A program made the translations under genes and the position numbers. 64,000 bases of DNA, from NCBI RefSeq assembly GCF_900128525.1, contig NZ_FQTQ01000126.1, positions 1 through 64,000 on the forward strand, written 5' to 3'. Positions 1 to 7,497 of this stretch are shown in pieces (within the stretch, counting starts at the first letter, position 1; every line of letters starts with the position of its first letter). The notes beneath the pieces were generated by a model. That model worked only from the letters and a program-made list of their open reading frames with translations. It had not been told where the DNA came from and did not search any database. Origin of the DNA: a methanotrophic endosymbiont of Bathymodiolus puteoserpentis (Logatchev) (GTDB lineage: Bacteria; Pseudomonadota; Gammaproteobacteria; Methylococcales; Methylomonadaceae).

Positions 1-127
1 GCGGCTTTTGTGCGAAGTTGAAGCGGACGCAGGGCGTACTGGGGCTTATCCAATTCGCTCCGTATGTGAATGAATATTTGGCGACAGGAGTCCCAAGTGT
101 TTCATGAGGTAGGATGGCGCGCCTGAT
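1..127 (+). repeat. Dispersed repeat R1, copy 1 (cut by window edge)
   Basis: The first 45 bases recur almost unchanged at 6664-6708, and later blocks such as GACAGGAGTCCCAA and GGCGCGCC recur in the same order up to about 6790. A more diverged copy lies inverted at about 36610-36733. A reading frame from base 3 to a TGA at 105-107 is open for 34 codons, but the other copies are interrupted, so I read this as a non-coding or relic repeat rather than a gene end. The rest of the stretch to 241 holds no gene. A diverged motif at about 150-185 (CTTTAAAGACAAACAAAAAT) resembles one at 4045-4077. Confidence 0.6.
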
Positions 128-241
128 GCCCTTGTATCAAGTACCGAGCAATCTTTAAAGACAAACAAAAATCCTGCACAATAGAGGAGAGTTTATTGAT
201 TGCGCATGGCCTTACTAAAATAAAAATTTAGGATTCTAAAG

Positions 242-811
242 TTGACCACACACAAAAGTTTTTCCGATGTTATACAAGAACATCAGCAGGTAACGAACCA
301 GTTAACAAGCTGCACCCCGCTTATCACAGCAGCGTCAAAACTCATTATTAGTAGCTTAACATCTGGGCATAAATTACTGCTTTGTGGCAACGGCGGTAGT
401 GCGGCAGATTGTCAGCATTTTGCTGCAGAACTCGTTATTCGCTACCATAAAAATCGACGCGCTTATCCAGCAATTGCATTAACAACCGATAGCTCTATTT
501 TAACTGCTCACGCTAATGATTTTGCTTTTGACAGCTTGTTTTCACGTCAAGTTGAAGCACTGGGGAATGCAGGGGATTGTTTAATTGCTATTTCTACATC
601 AGGTAATAGCGAAAATATTATTCAAGCAGCCATAACCGCCAAACAACAAAATATGACTGTCATTGGTTTAATAGGCGGCGATGGTGGTCGCTTAAAAGAA
701 CGGGTTGATATGCCAATTGTCATTCCTTCTCATACGACAGCGAGAATCCAAGAAGCGCATATGCTAATTTACCACTGGTGGTGTGAAAAAGTTGATGAGG
801 TTAGCGCATGA
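242..811 (+). CDS. gmhA: D-sedoheptulose-7-phosphate isomerase (phosphoheptose isomerase)
   Basis: Converts sedoheptulose 7-phosphate to D-glycero-D-manno-heptose 7-phosphate, the first step of ADP-heptose synthesis for the lipopolysaccharide inner core; cytoplasmic. The 189-residue product is a single SIS domain of normal GmhA length, with the phosphosugar-binding motif GNGGSAAD at residues 49-56, a second SIS motif AISTSGNSEN at 116-125 and the C-terminal EAHMLIYH segment typical of GmhA. The start is a TTG; it is preceded by an AGGA at about 231-234 and no in-frame ATG fits better. The stop overlaps the hldE start by four bases (ATGA), so the two are translationally coupled. The related DnaA-binding protein DiaA shares the fold, but the heptose neighbours make GmhA more likely. 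Confidence 0.9.
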   Translation: MTTHKSFSDVIQEHQQVTNQLTSCTPLITAASKLIISSLTSGHKLLLCGNGGSAADCQHFAAELVIRYHKNRRAYPAIALTTDSSILTAHANDFAFDSLFSRQVEALGNAGDCLIAISTSGNSENIIQAAITAKQQNMTVIGLIGGDGGRLKERVDMPIVIPSHTTARIQEAHMLIYHWWCEKVDEVSA

Positions 812-2229
812 TTAGTGAAATCCCTAACTTTAAAGGCTTAAACATCTTAGTTGTAGGTGATGTGATGCTCGACTATTATTGGTCTGGCGAAACCAGGCGC
901 ATATCGCCAGAAGCTCCCGTGCCCATTGTTAAAGTATCAAAAAAAGAAGGTCGAGCAGGTGGGGCAGGGAATGTCGCGTTAAATATTGCATCTTTAGCTG
1001 CTAACGTTACTTTATTAGGTATCGTGGGCAATGATAAAGAAGCGAATGAACTACAAGAGTTATTAGAAAAAAAGAGCGTTCAGTGTAACTTCCTCACAAG
1101 CAATAACAGTCCAACCGCGTGTAAATTACGTATTGTTGCCCAGCATCAACAGTTGATTCGTTTAGATTTTGAAGAATCTTTAGTTGATTTTAATTATGCC
1201 AAGTTACTAGAGCATTACCAAGCAGCATTAAAAAATGCTGATGTCGTGATTTTCTCAGATTATGATAAAGGTGTTTTAGCGCATATTCCCAAATTACTAA
1301 AACTAGCCAAGACCCAAGGCGTGAAAAGTTTTGTTGACCCTAAAGGTACAGACTTCTCACGCTATAGTGGAGCAACATTAATTACGCCAAACCGCTCTGA
1401 ATTTCAAGCTATCGTTGGTGAATGTCATGATAATGATGAAATTATTAGTCGAGGTCAGGCCTTACTTGAACAGCATAATATTGATGCTTTATTAGTGACT
1501 TTAAGCGAACACGGCATGGCTTTAATTAAAAAATCAGAGGCCTATTTTTTGCCGACTCATGCGCGTGAAGTTTTTGATGTCACCGGGGCCGGTGATACAG
1601 TTATTGCCAGCATGGCTTTAGGTATCGCCTCGGGTCTTGGCTTGCAGCATGCCATGCATTTAGCGAATATGGCAGCTGGCATTGTGGTGGGTAAATTTGG
1701 TACGTCAACGGTTTCTAACCAAGAACTTAATCGCGCTCTACATGGTGATAAGGAAAATATCAGCGGTGTCGTTTCAGAAGCAGAGTTAGAAAGTGTACTC
1801 ATGTTTGCACAAAAAAGTGGTGAAAAAGTAGTCATGACCAATGGCTGTTTTGATATTTTACACGCAGGGCATGTCGCTTACCTTGAGCAGGCTAGGCTAT
1901 TAGGTGATCGTTTAGTCGTGGCCATTAATTCGGATGAATCAGTACGCCAATTAAAAGGTGACTCTCGACCAATTAATAAAATAGAAGATCGTATGACAAT
2001 TATTGCTGCACTCGGCTGTGTCGATTGGGTCATCCCTTTTTATGAAGAAACGCCTGAGCGAATTTATAATAAATTTTTACCTGATGTGCTGGTCAAAGGC
2101 GGCGATTACAAACCTGAAGAAGTGGTCGGTGGCGAAGCCGTGATTGCAGCCGGTGGCAAGGTACAAATTCTCGATTTTGTCGATGGTAAATCGACGACTC
2201 GGACTATTGAGCGTATAAAAAACCAGTAA
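808..2229 (+). CDS. hldE: Bifunctional heptose-7-phosphate kinase / heptose-1-phosphate adenylyltransferase
   Basis: Catalyses two steps of ADP-heptose synthesis: phosphorylation of heptose 7-phosphate at C1 and, after GmhB has removed the 7-phosphate, adenylylation to ADP-D-glycero-D-manno-heptose. The 473 residues match the usual length. The N-terminal ribokinase-like domain (about 1-320) has the GGAGNVA sugar-binding motif at 51-57 and the catalytic DVTGAGDT at 257-264. The C-terminal nucleotidyltransferase domain (about 335-473) has TNGCFDILHAGH at 344-355. It overlaps gmhA by four bases, so the pair forms an operon. gmhB is not in the window. Confidence 0.95.
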   Translation: MISEIPNFKGLNILVVGDVMLDYYWSGETRRISPEAPVPIVKVSKKEGRAGGAGNVALNIASLAANVTLLGIVGNDKEANELQELLEKKSVQCNFLTSNNSPTACKLRIVAQHQQLIRLDFEESLVDFNYAKLLEHYQAALKNADVVIFSDYDKGVLAHIPKLLKLAKTQGVKSFVDPKGTDFSRYSGATLITPNRSEFQAIVGECHDNDEIISRGQALLEQHNIDALLVTLSEHGMALIKKSEAYFLPTHAREVFDVTGAGDTVIASMALGIASGLGLQHAMHLANMAAGIVVGKFGTSTVSNQELNRALHGDKENISGVVSEAELESVLMFAQKSGEKVVMTNGCFDILHAGHVAYLEQARLLGDRLVVAINSDESVRQLKGDSRPINKIEDRMTIIAALGCVDWVIPFYEETPERIYNKFLPDVLVKGGDYKPEEVVGGEAVIAAGGKVQILDFVDGKSTTRTIERIKNQ

Positions 2230-2261
2230 ACATTTCACGGTAAGTTATCGGGAGAATAAAT

Positions 2262-2836
2262 ATGTCAGCCACAAAAGAACATGCATTAATCAGTGCTGAA
2301 GAGTATTTGGATGCTGAGCTAAAAAATGACCGAAAACATGAACTCATTAATAATCAGTTTATGCAATGGCAGGAGCCAGCGCAAACCATGAACGTATTGC
2401 TGGCAATATTTATAGGCAATTTGGTAATCACTTAGAGCACTTACCTTGCGAACCTTTTGTTTCAGATATGAAAGTAAAAGCTAATGCTAATTTCTTTTAC
2501 CCCGATATCATAGTTGATTGTGAGTTTGATGAGTCTCAACCCTATTACACAGAGACACCCATTATTATTGTTGAAGTACTCTCTAAATCAACCTGTCAAA
2601 AAGATAGAACCATCAAACGCTTTGCTTATCTTAATATCCCTAGCTTACAAGAATATGTACTGGTTGAGCAGGATTTTGTAGATATAGAAGTGGTTAGTAG
2701 AAAAACTGACTGGAGCTCAAAACATTACTTTTTAGGTGATCATGTAAGCTTTGAATCCATTGATTTAAGCTTATCCGTAGCACAAATTTATCATCGCGTG
2801 CAAAATGACGATATGATCGCATTCAACAAATCATAA
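2262..2836 (+). pseudogene. Uma2-family (DUF820) endonuclease-like gene, frameshifted
   Basis: Uma2/DUF820 proteins have a PD-(D/E)XK-nuclease-like fold and no settled cellular function. An ATG at 2262 with a GGGAGA ribosome site at about 2250 begins an N-terminus containing AEEYLDAELKNDRKHELINN, then leaves frame at the TTT of 2358-2360. The remaining family sequence continues in another frame: the conserved AMAGASANHE block starts just before 2366, followed by the acidic PDIIVDCE and the IIVEVLSKST motif, to the stop at 2836. Adding one T at 2358-2360 would restore the family motif FYAMAGAS, so a single-base deletion (or a sequencing error in the T run) best explains it. The downstream part alone would give 156 residues. 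It stands alone between hldE and hldD. Confidence 0.7.
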
Positions 2837-3012
2837 ATAAAATACGGTTCCCTAGCAAACAATAATACCAACCCTAATAGATTTATACTGAAATGCAAAT
2901 TAAGAGCTAAAACCTATAGTATATGCATGAGTTCCCAATTAAAAATTTCAAAAACGGCAGCTATTACAGGGCTTGGTATAACACTACTTTCTTACATACA
3001 AAGGCGTAAACT

Positions 3013-3957
3013 ATGATTATAGTCACAGGCGGTGCTGGCTTTATTGGCAGTAATATTGTTAAAACTTTAAACCAACAAGGCCGAACAGACATTATTGTGG
3101 TCGATGATTTAACCGATGGTAAAAAGTTCCGTAATATTGCTGACTGCGATATTGCTGATTATTGGGATAAAGATGATTTCCTTAACCGAGTTCAAAAGAA
3201 TACAGACCTACCTCCTAATATAGAAGTCATTTTTCATGAGGGTGCTTGCTCCTCGACAACAGAGTGGGATGGTAAATTTATGATGCAGAATAATTATGAA
3301 TTTTCCAAAATCTTATTACATTTTTGTTTAACACACTCTATCGCATTTATTTACGCTTCTTCTGCAGCAACTTATGGCGGTGGTAAGCAATTTACGGAAA
3401 GCCCTGAATATGAAAGTCCGCTTAATGTTTATGGCTATTCTAAATGGCAGTTTGATCAATATGTACGCAGCCTTAAATTAGGCAGTCAAAGTCAAGTGGT
3501 TGGCTTACGCTATTTTAATGTCTACGGCCCAAGGGAACAACATAAAGGCAGTATGGCCAGTGTTGCATTTCACTTGCACAATCAATTATTAAAAGGTGAA
3601 AACCCAAAACTATTTTCTGGCTGTGATGGCTATGAAGATGGCGGCCAATTACGTGATTTTATTTATATTGATGATATTGTAACCGTTAATTTATGGTTAT
3701 TTGCTCACCCTGAAGTGCAAGGAATATTTAATGTCGGTACAGGTAAGGCACAATCCTTTAAAGATGTAGCAAATGCCGTGATTGATTTCCATAAAAAAGG
3801 TGAAATCGAATATATTCCTTTCCCCGACCATTTAAAAGGCAGTTACCAGAGCTTTACTGAAGCTGATATGCGTAAATTACGTGCCGCCGGATATGATGCT
3901 CCCTTTAAAACAGTACAAGAAGGCGTTGCGCTGTATTTAGAGTCATTAAAGAAATAA
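3013..3957 (+). CDS. hldD: ADP-L-glycero-D-manno-heptose 6-epimerase
   Basis: Epimerises ADP-D,D-heptose to ADP-L,D-heptose, the activated sugar used by heptosyltransferases of the lipopolysaccharide core; cytoplasmic, NADP-dependent. The 314-residue extended-SDR protein starts with the Rossmann motif GGAGFIGSN near residue 6, keeps [13 protein letters not shown] and the catalytic YGYSK (Tyr-x-x-x-Lys) near residue 140, and ends in the family's C-terminal substrate domain. With gmhA and hldE just upstream, three of the four ADP-heptose enzymes cluster here, interrupted only by the broken Uma2 gene. A short hairpin (GCGAC-TTATT-GTCGC) follows the stop at 3958-3972 but lacks a T-run, so it is not a clear terminator. 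Confidence 0.94.
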   Translation: MIIVTGGAGFIGSNIVKTLNQQGRTDIIVVDDLTDGKKFRNIADCDIADYWDKDDFLNRVQKNTDLPPNIEVIFHEGACSSTTEWDGKFMMQNNYEFSKILLHFCLTHSIAFIYASSAATYGGGKQFTESPEYESPLNVYGYSKWQFDQYVRSLKLGSQSQVVGLRYFNVYGPREQHKGSMASVAFHLHNQLLKGENPKLFSGCDGYEDGGQLRDFIYIDDIVTVNLWLFAHPEVQGIFNVGTGKAQSFKDVANAVIDFHKKGEIEYIPFPDHLKGSYQSFTEADMRKLRAAGYDAPFKTVQEGVALYLESLKK

Positions 3958-4120
3958 GCGACTTATTGTCGCCGAATCTGTGTTGCTGAAACTGGTGTAT
4001 AGCAAACTATGCGCCGTATCTATAGCCAAGTGCGGGGCAGACTTTAAAGATAAACAAAAATTTGCGGCAATAAATACTCCCTATTGCACGTTATCTTAAA
4101 AGCATGCCCAGCAGCAGTCT

Positions 4121-5842
4121 TTAGCTGATATAAAACTGACGCATCATCCCTAAATCTTCATGCTCTAAATTATGGCAGTGATATAAAAACAAGCCTTTAT
4201 AATCTTGGAATGGCTTAGCGATAACAATCTCTTCACCTGGCATAACTAAAACAGTATCTTTCCAGCCAGTATCAAGAAAGCCCTCTTTTACCGTTTTATA
4301 CTCTTCTTGGCGCATGCCTTCAATCTCTCTAGATAACACTTGAAATTGCTGACCATGCAAATGAATCGGGTGTGCCATGGACATCATCATTCCTCCGCCC
4401 ATGCCCCCCATCATTCCCATACCTCCCCCCATGTTCATATTACCAGCGGACATATCCTTATCCATTTTTTCGCCCTCTTTCATCTTCATTGATCCGTGGT
4501 CATGGAAAATCTTAATTTTCTTAATTGAACCAAGTTCAACCTTTTCAAAATCCAGCACGCGGTTCATAGAAAACGACTTACCATTTAATTGGGGGCGCAT
4601 CGGTTTCATAGAAATACCAATAGGAATCGGTTTATTTTTATAATCGACATCACGCTCAGTTAAACGCTCAAATTGCCCTAATGTTTTCGGTAATTTAGGT
4701 GAATCACTGACTTTTTCAGTCACTTTAAAAGTAGCTATTGGAAATTTATCACCCTGACCTAGGCGAGAACCCATCATTCCCATCATACCGCCGCCCATCA
4801 TTCCACCCCCCATGCCCATACCGCCAGAAGATTTTTTACCCAAGCGCTGTGCTTCCATTTTAGGTGGCATAGCGCCTTCATAAGGCAGACTATACATCAC
4901 TAATTCAGAGCCAACAGCATGACCACTAAAGTCTAGCCATAAGTCAATCCGCTCACCGGGTGCCAGCATTAAATAAGGACGAGTTTCTGGTTTTGGCAAA
5001 AGATGAGCATCTGTACCAATCGCAGTTAATGGCGTACCATCATCCCAACCTAATTTATAAATTCTGGAGTTAGAACCATTTACCGCTCTAAAACGATAAG
5101 CCCGTGATTTCACAAAAAATTCAACATTTGGCAGGCCATTAACTAAAATACTTTCACCTAAAAAGCCAGTCATTCTGCCGTGCATACCATGTAAATACTG
5201 CAGTTGGTTTTGCGCATTAAATGTTCTATCCTGAATCACAAAGGGTAGGTCATATTCACCTCGCGGTAAATCTAATTTCTGCTCTTCTTCATCAGTCACC
5301 GTAATCATGCCTGCTAAACCTTTATAAACCTGCTCAGCCGTTAGATTATGCGAGTGCGAATGATAAAAGCTCGTCCCCGCATGATTCATAACTTCAAATT
5401 CATAAATATGACTTTGACCTGGCGCTAAAGTATACATCGGGTGACCATCACTATCCTGCGGTACATGTAAACCATGCCAATGAATAATGGATGGCTCAGA
5501 CATCATATTTTTATAATAAATACGAACTTTTTGACCTTTTACATAATTAAGTATGGGGCCTAAATAATTGCCTTTTAATTCTACTAGTGTATTTTTAGGT
5601 CCTTTTAATAGTTTCGCATAATATTTCTGTACTTTTGTTTTCCTACCTGTCTTTAAAATAGACACATAAACATCGCGTGAAACAAATTCAATTTCTACAT
5701 CTGCTTTAAAATTAGGTGTCGCTTTTTTTCTTAATGGACCAGATTGAGCAAGTAACACTCCAGGGAAAGTCGTTAGTGCCGCGACACCAACAGCAGAATT
5801 TTGTAAAAATTGACGTCTATTATTATTTATTTTTTTCGTCAT
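4121..5842 (-). CDS. Met-rich multicopper oxidase (CueO/CopA-like), Tat-exported
   Basis: Probable periplasmic copper-tolerance oxidase that oxidises Cu(I). The 573-residue protein starts with a twin-arginine signal (NNNRRQFLQ, residues 6-14, then a hydrophobic stretch ending LLA). All four copper motifs are present: HWHGLH at 121-126, HSHSH at 161-165, HPIHLHG at 491-497 and HCHNLEHEDLGMM at 555-567, giving the type 1 Cys556 and axial Met. Two methionine/glycine-rich runs stand out, at about 341-358 and 466-489; the second directly abuts the HPIHLH copper ligands. Such segments in CueO/CopA bind Cu(I), so a copper role is favoured over a laccase or spore-coat role. The gene stands alone on this strand; no copper ATPase or regulator is adjacent. 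Confidence 0.85.
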   Translation of the reverse strand: MTKKINNNRRQFLQNSAVGVAALTTFPGVLLAQSGPLRKKATPNFKADVEIEFVSRDVYVSILKTGRKTKVQKYYAKLLKGPKNTLVELKGNYLGPILNYVKGQKVRIYYKNMMSEPSIIHWHGLHVPQDSDGHPMYTLAPGQSHIYEFEVMNHAGTSFYHSHSHNLTAEQVYKGLAGMITVTDEEEQKLDLPRGEYDLPFVIQDRTFNAQNQLQYLHGMHGRMTGFLGESILVNGLPNVEFFVKSRAYRFRAVNGSNSRIYKLGWDDGTPLTAIGTDAHLLPKPETRPYLMLAPGERIDLWLDFSGHAVGSELVMYSLPYEGAMPPKMEAQRLGKKSSGGMGMGGGMMGGGMMGMMGSRLGQGDKFPIATFKVTEKVSDSPKLPKTLGQFERLTERDVDYKNKPIPIGISMKPMRPQLNGKSFSMNRVLDFEKVELGSIKKIKIFHDHGSMKMKEGEKMDKDMSAGNMNMGGGMGMMGGMGGGMMMSMAHPIHLHGQQFQVLSREIEGMRQEEYKTVKEGFLDTGWKDTVLVMPGEEIVIAKPFQDYKGLFLYHCHNLEHEDLGMMRQFYIS

Positions 5843-5935
5843 TTATTCTTCCTCTTGTTATTAACCAAACAAAATTAGTATTTAGTTATCTTCTGAACCA
5901 TACTCCTTTTTTTTTTAACTGACAATAGCCACTAT

Positions 5936-6421
5936 TTATATGCGGTCATAGCAAATAAAGCTGTATTTAAAGTCCACACTGGCATCATCATTAATATCTT
6001 CACGCTTAACTTCCCGCCACTTCGCTGCATCAATTTCAGGAAACCAGGTATCACCCTTAAATGATTTATGAATTTGCGTAATATAGAGCCGCTCAGCATG
6101 CTCTAAGGTGACTTCATATAAGGTCGCACCACCAATCACAAAAGCCGCCTCTTGATCCGAGCAATACTGTAAAGCCGTATCTAAATTATTAAAGACTAAA
6201 CAACCTTCTTGCTGATAATTAATATCACGGCTAATAATAATATTCTGCCGTCCCGGCAAAGGGCGACCAATTGACTCAAAGGTTTTACGCCCCATAATAA
6301 TCGGATGGCCTAGGGTAATTTTTTTAAATTGTTTTAAGTCCGCAGACAAATGCCATGGCATTTTTTTATTGATACCAATAGTCCGATTTGTTGCCATCGC
6401 AACAATCAATGAAAGTTTCAT
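5936..6421 (-). CDS. folA: Dihydrofolate reductase
   Basis: Reduces dihydrofolate to tetrahydrofolate with NADPH, feeding thymidylate, purine and one-carbon metabolism; cytoplasmic. The 161-residue product has the usual length and order: SLIVAMATNRTIG at the start, the PWHLSADLK substrate loop, the MGRKTFESIGRPLPGR NADPH motif, and FVIGGATLYE before the C-terminal strand. It lies 93 bases downstream of the multicopper oxidase on the same strand, with no overlap. There is no sign of the fused or plasmid-type (trimethoprim-resistant) variant. Confidence 0.95.
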   Translation of the reverse strand: MKLSLIVAMATNRTIGINKKMPWHLSADLKQFKKITLGHPIIMGRKTFESIGRPLPGRQNIIISRDINYQQEGCLVFNNLDTALQYCSDQEAAFVIGGATLYEVTLEHAERLYITQIHKSFKGDTWFPEIDAAKWREVKREDINDDASVDFKYSFICYDRI

Positions 6422-6619
6422 ATTTTCCCGTGTCTTTTTATGCTTAAAATTAAATATTTAGTAAAATGTTACAGGATTTATTCTTAGCTTGTATTCTTTC
6501 GCTGAAAATCAGGGAAACGGAGCGATAGCGAAGTGATGATTTTTAGTCCGCAGTAGGCGACAGGGAAATTCGCCAATCCGAAGTGCACTGCGATAGCAGT
6601 GCGCGAGGGAGGCTAGAAT

Positions 6620-6790
6620 TTTATCCCGACAGCCGTCAAGCCATTTGAGGTAGCTTTAACGTAGCGGCTTTTGTGCGAAGTTGAAGCGGACGCAGGGCGT
6701 ATTGGGGCACTATTGATTCGCCGCGTGGCGAATCGATTTTTGTGACAGGAGTCCCAAAATCTATAATGAGGCGCGCGGTGGCGCGCCTAC
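6620..6790 (+). repeat. Dispersed repeat R1, copy 2, in a gene-free stretch
   Basis: The 423 bases between folA and the PhnA gene hold no gene. Bases 6664-6708 repeat bases 1-45 with one mismatch, then diverge and rejoin at GACAGGAGTCCCAA (from 6744) and GGCGCGCC near 6780. The repeat seems to reach left to about 6620, where TTTGAGGTAGCTTTAACG has a counterpart beside the inverted third copy near 36.75 kb. Short local hairpins (GCGCGC/GCGCGC near 6771-6787 and GCACTGC/GCAGTGC near 6585-6602) give it a REP-like character. Confidence 0.6.
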
Positions 6791-6844
6791 TTAATTAAAA
6801 AAGAGCGATAATACGGCTCCCAATTTTTCTAATTAGAGTTTTTT

Positions 6845-7426
6845 ATGAGTATTGAACAAGCCTTATTACAACGCAGTGGTGCAAAATGCGAATTATGTGC
6901 ATCAGAAGAAAACCTTAGTGTTTATAGCCTCCCGCCTGAAAATGAGGAAAACGCTGAAAAATCCGTTTTACTTTGCACCACATGTAACAGCCAAATAACT
7001 AATCCTGATACCATGGAGGCTAACCACTGGCGCTGTCTAAATGATAGTATGTGGAATCCTGAACCCGCAGTTCAAGTAACGGCTTGGCGAGTATTAAAGA
7101 AGTTATCAGAAACGGAATCTTGGGCACAAGATTTATTAGATATGCTGTATTTAGAACCTGACGTGCTAAGTTGGGCAGAATCAGGTATTACTGAAAATTC
7201 CGAGGATGACTCTGAGCCCACCTTAGATAATAATGGAACACGCTTAGAAGCCGGAGATACAGTAACTCTAATCAAAGATTTAGATGTAAAGGGGGCTGGA
7301 TTCACTGCTAAACGTGGCACAGTTGTTAAAAATATCGCTTTAACAGACAACCCTAAACATATTGAAGGTCGTGTTAATGGTGTACGTTTAGTACTTGTTG
7401 CGGACTTTATGAAGAAAGTAAGTTAA
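6845..7426 (+). CDS. PhnA-domain zinc-ribbon protein
   Basis: Related to E. coli PhnA/YjdM, whose role is not established; despite the name it is not a phosphonoacetate hydrolase. The 193 residues comprise an N-terminal zinc ribbon with paired cysteines C15-x2-C18 and C44-x2-C47, a helical middle section rich in Trp and acidic residues (about 60-128), and a C-terminal SH3-like PhnA domain (about 129-190) beginning LEAGDTVTLIKDLDVKG and containing RGTVVKNI. It is a stand-alone gene facing glnE; no phosphonate genes are nearby. Family membership is clear, function is not. Confidence 0.85.
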   Translation: MSIEQALLQRSGAKCELCASEENLSVYSLPPENEENAEKSVLLCTTCNSQITNPDTMEANHWRCLNDSMWNPEPAVQVTAWRVLKKLSETESWAQDLLDMLYLEPDVLSWAESGITENSEDDSEPTLDNNGTRLEAGDTVTLIKDLDVKGAGFTAKRGTVVKNIALTDNPKHIEGRVNGVRLVLVADFMKKVS

Positions 7427-7433
7427 ATTATTG

Positions 7434-7486
7434 TAGGGCGTGGCTTTAGCCCGCTTTTACCAAAAAGCAGACTAAGATACGCCCTA
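7434..7486. terminator. Imperfect inverted repeat between convergent genes
   Basis: Arms of about 24 bases begin TAGGGCGT and end ACGCCCTA, with the inner part GCTTTTACCAAAAAGC also self-complementary. It lies between the PhnA gene and glnE, which converge, so it may act as a bidirectional transcription stop. The TAGGGCG...GGCTTTAGCCCG wording resembles other short palindromes in the window (near 39198 and 10488), suggesting a REP-like repeat reused as a terminator. Confidence 0.5.
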
Positions 7487-7497
7487 TAAGATAACTG

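Noticed and set aside
242-811. DiaA, the DnaA-associating SIS-domain protein
   Set aside because: Similar fold, but overlap with hldE and proximity to hldD favour the heptose isomerase.
3958-3972. Terminator after hldD
   Set aside because: The hairpin stem is only five base pairs and no T-run follows.
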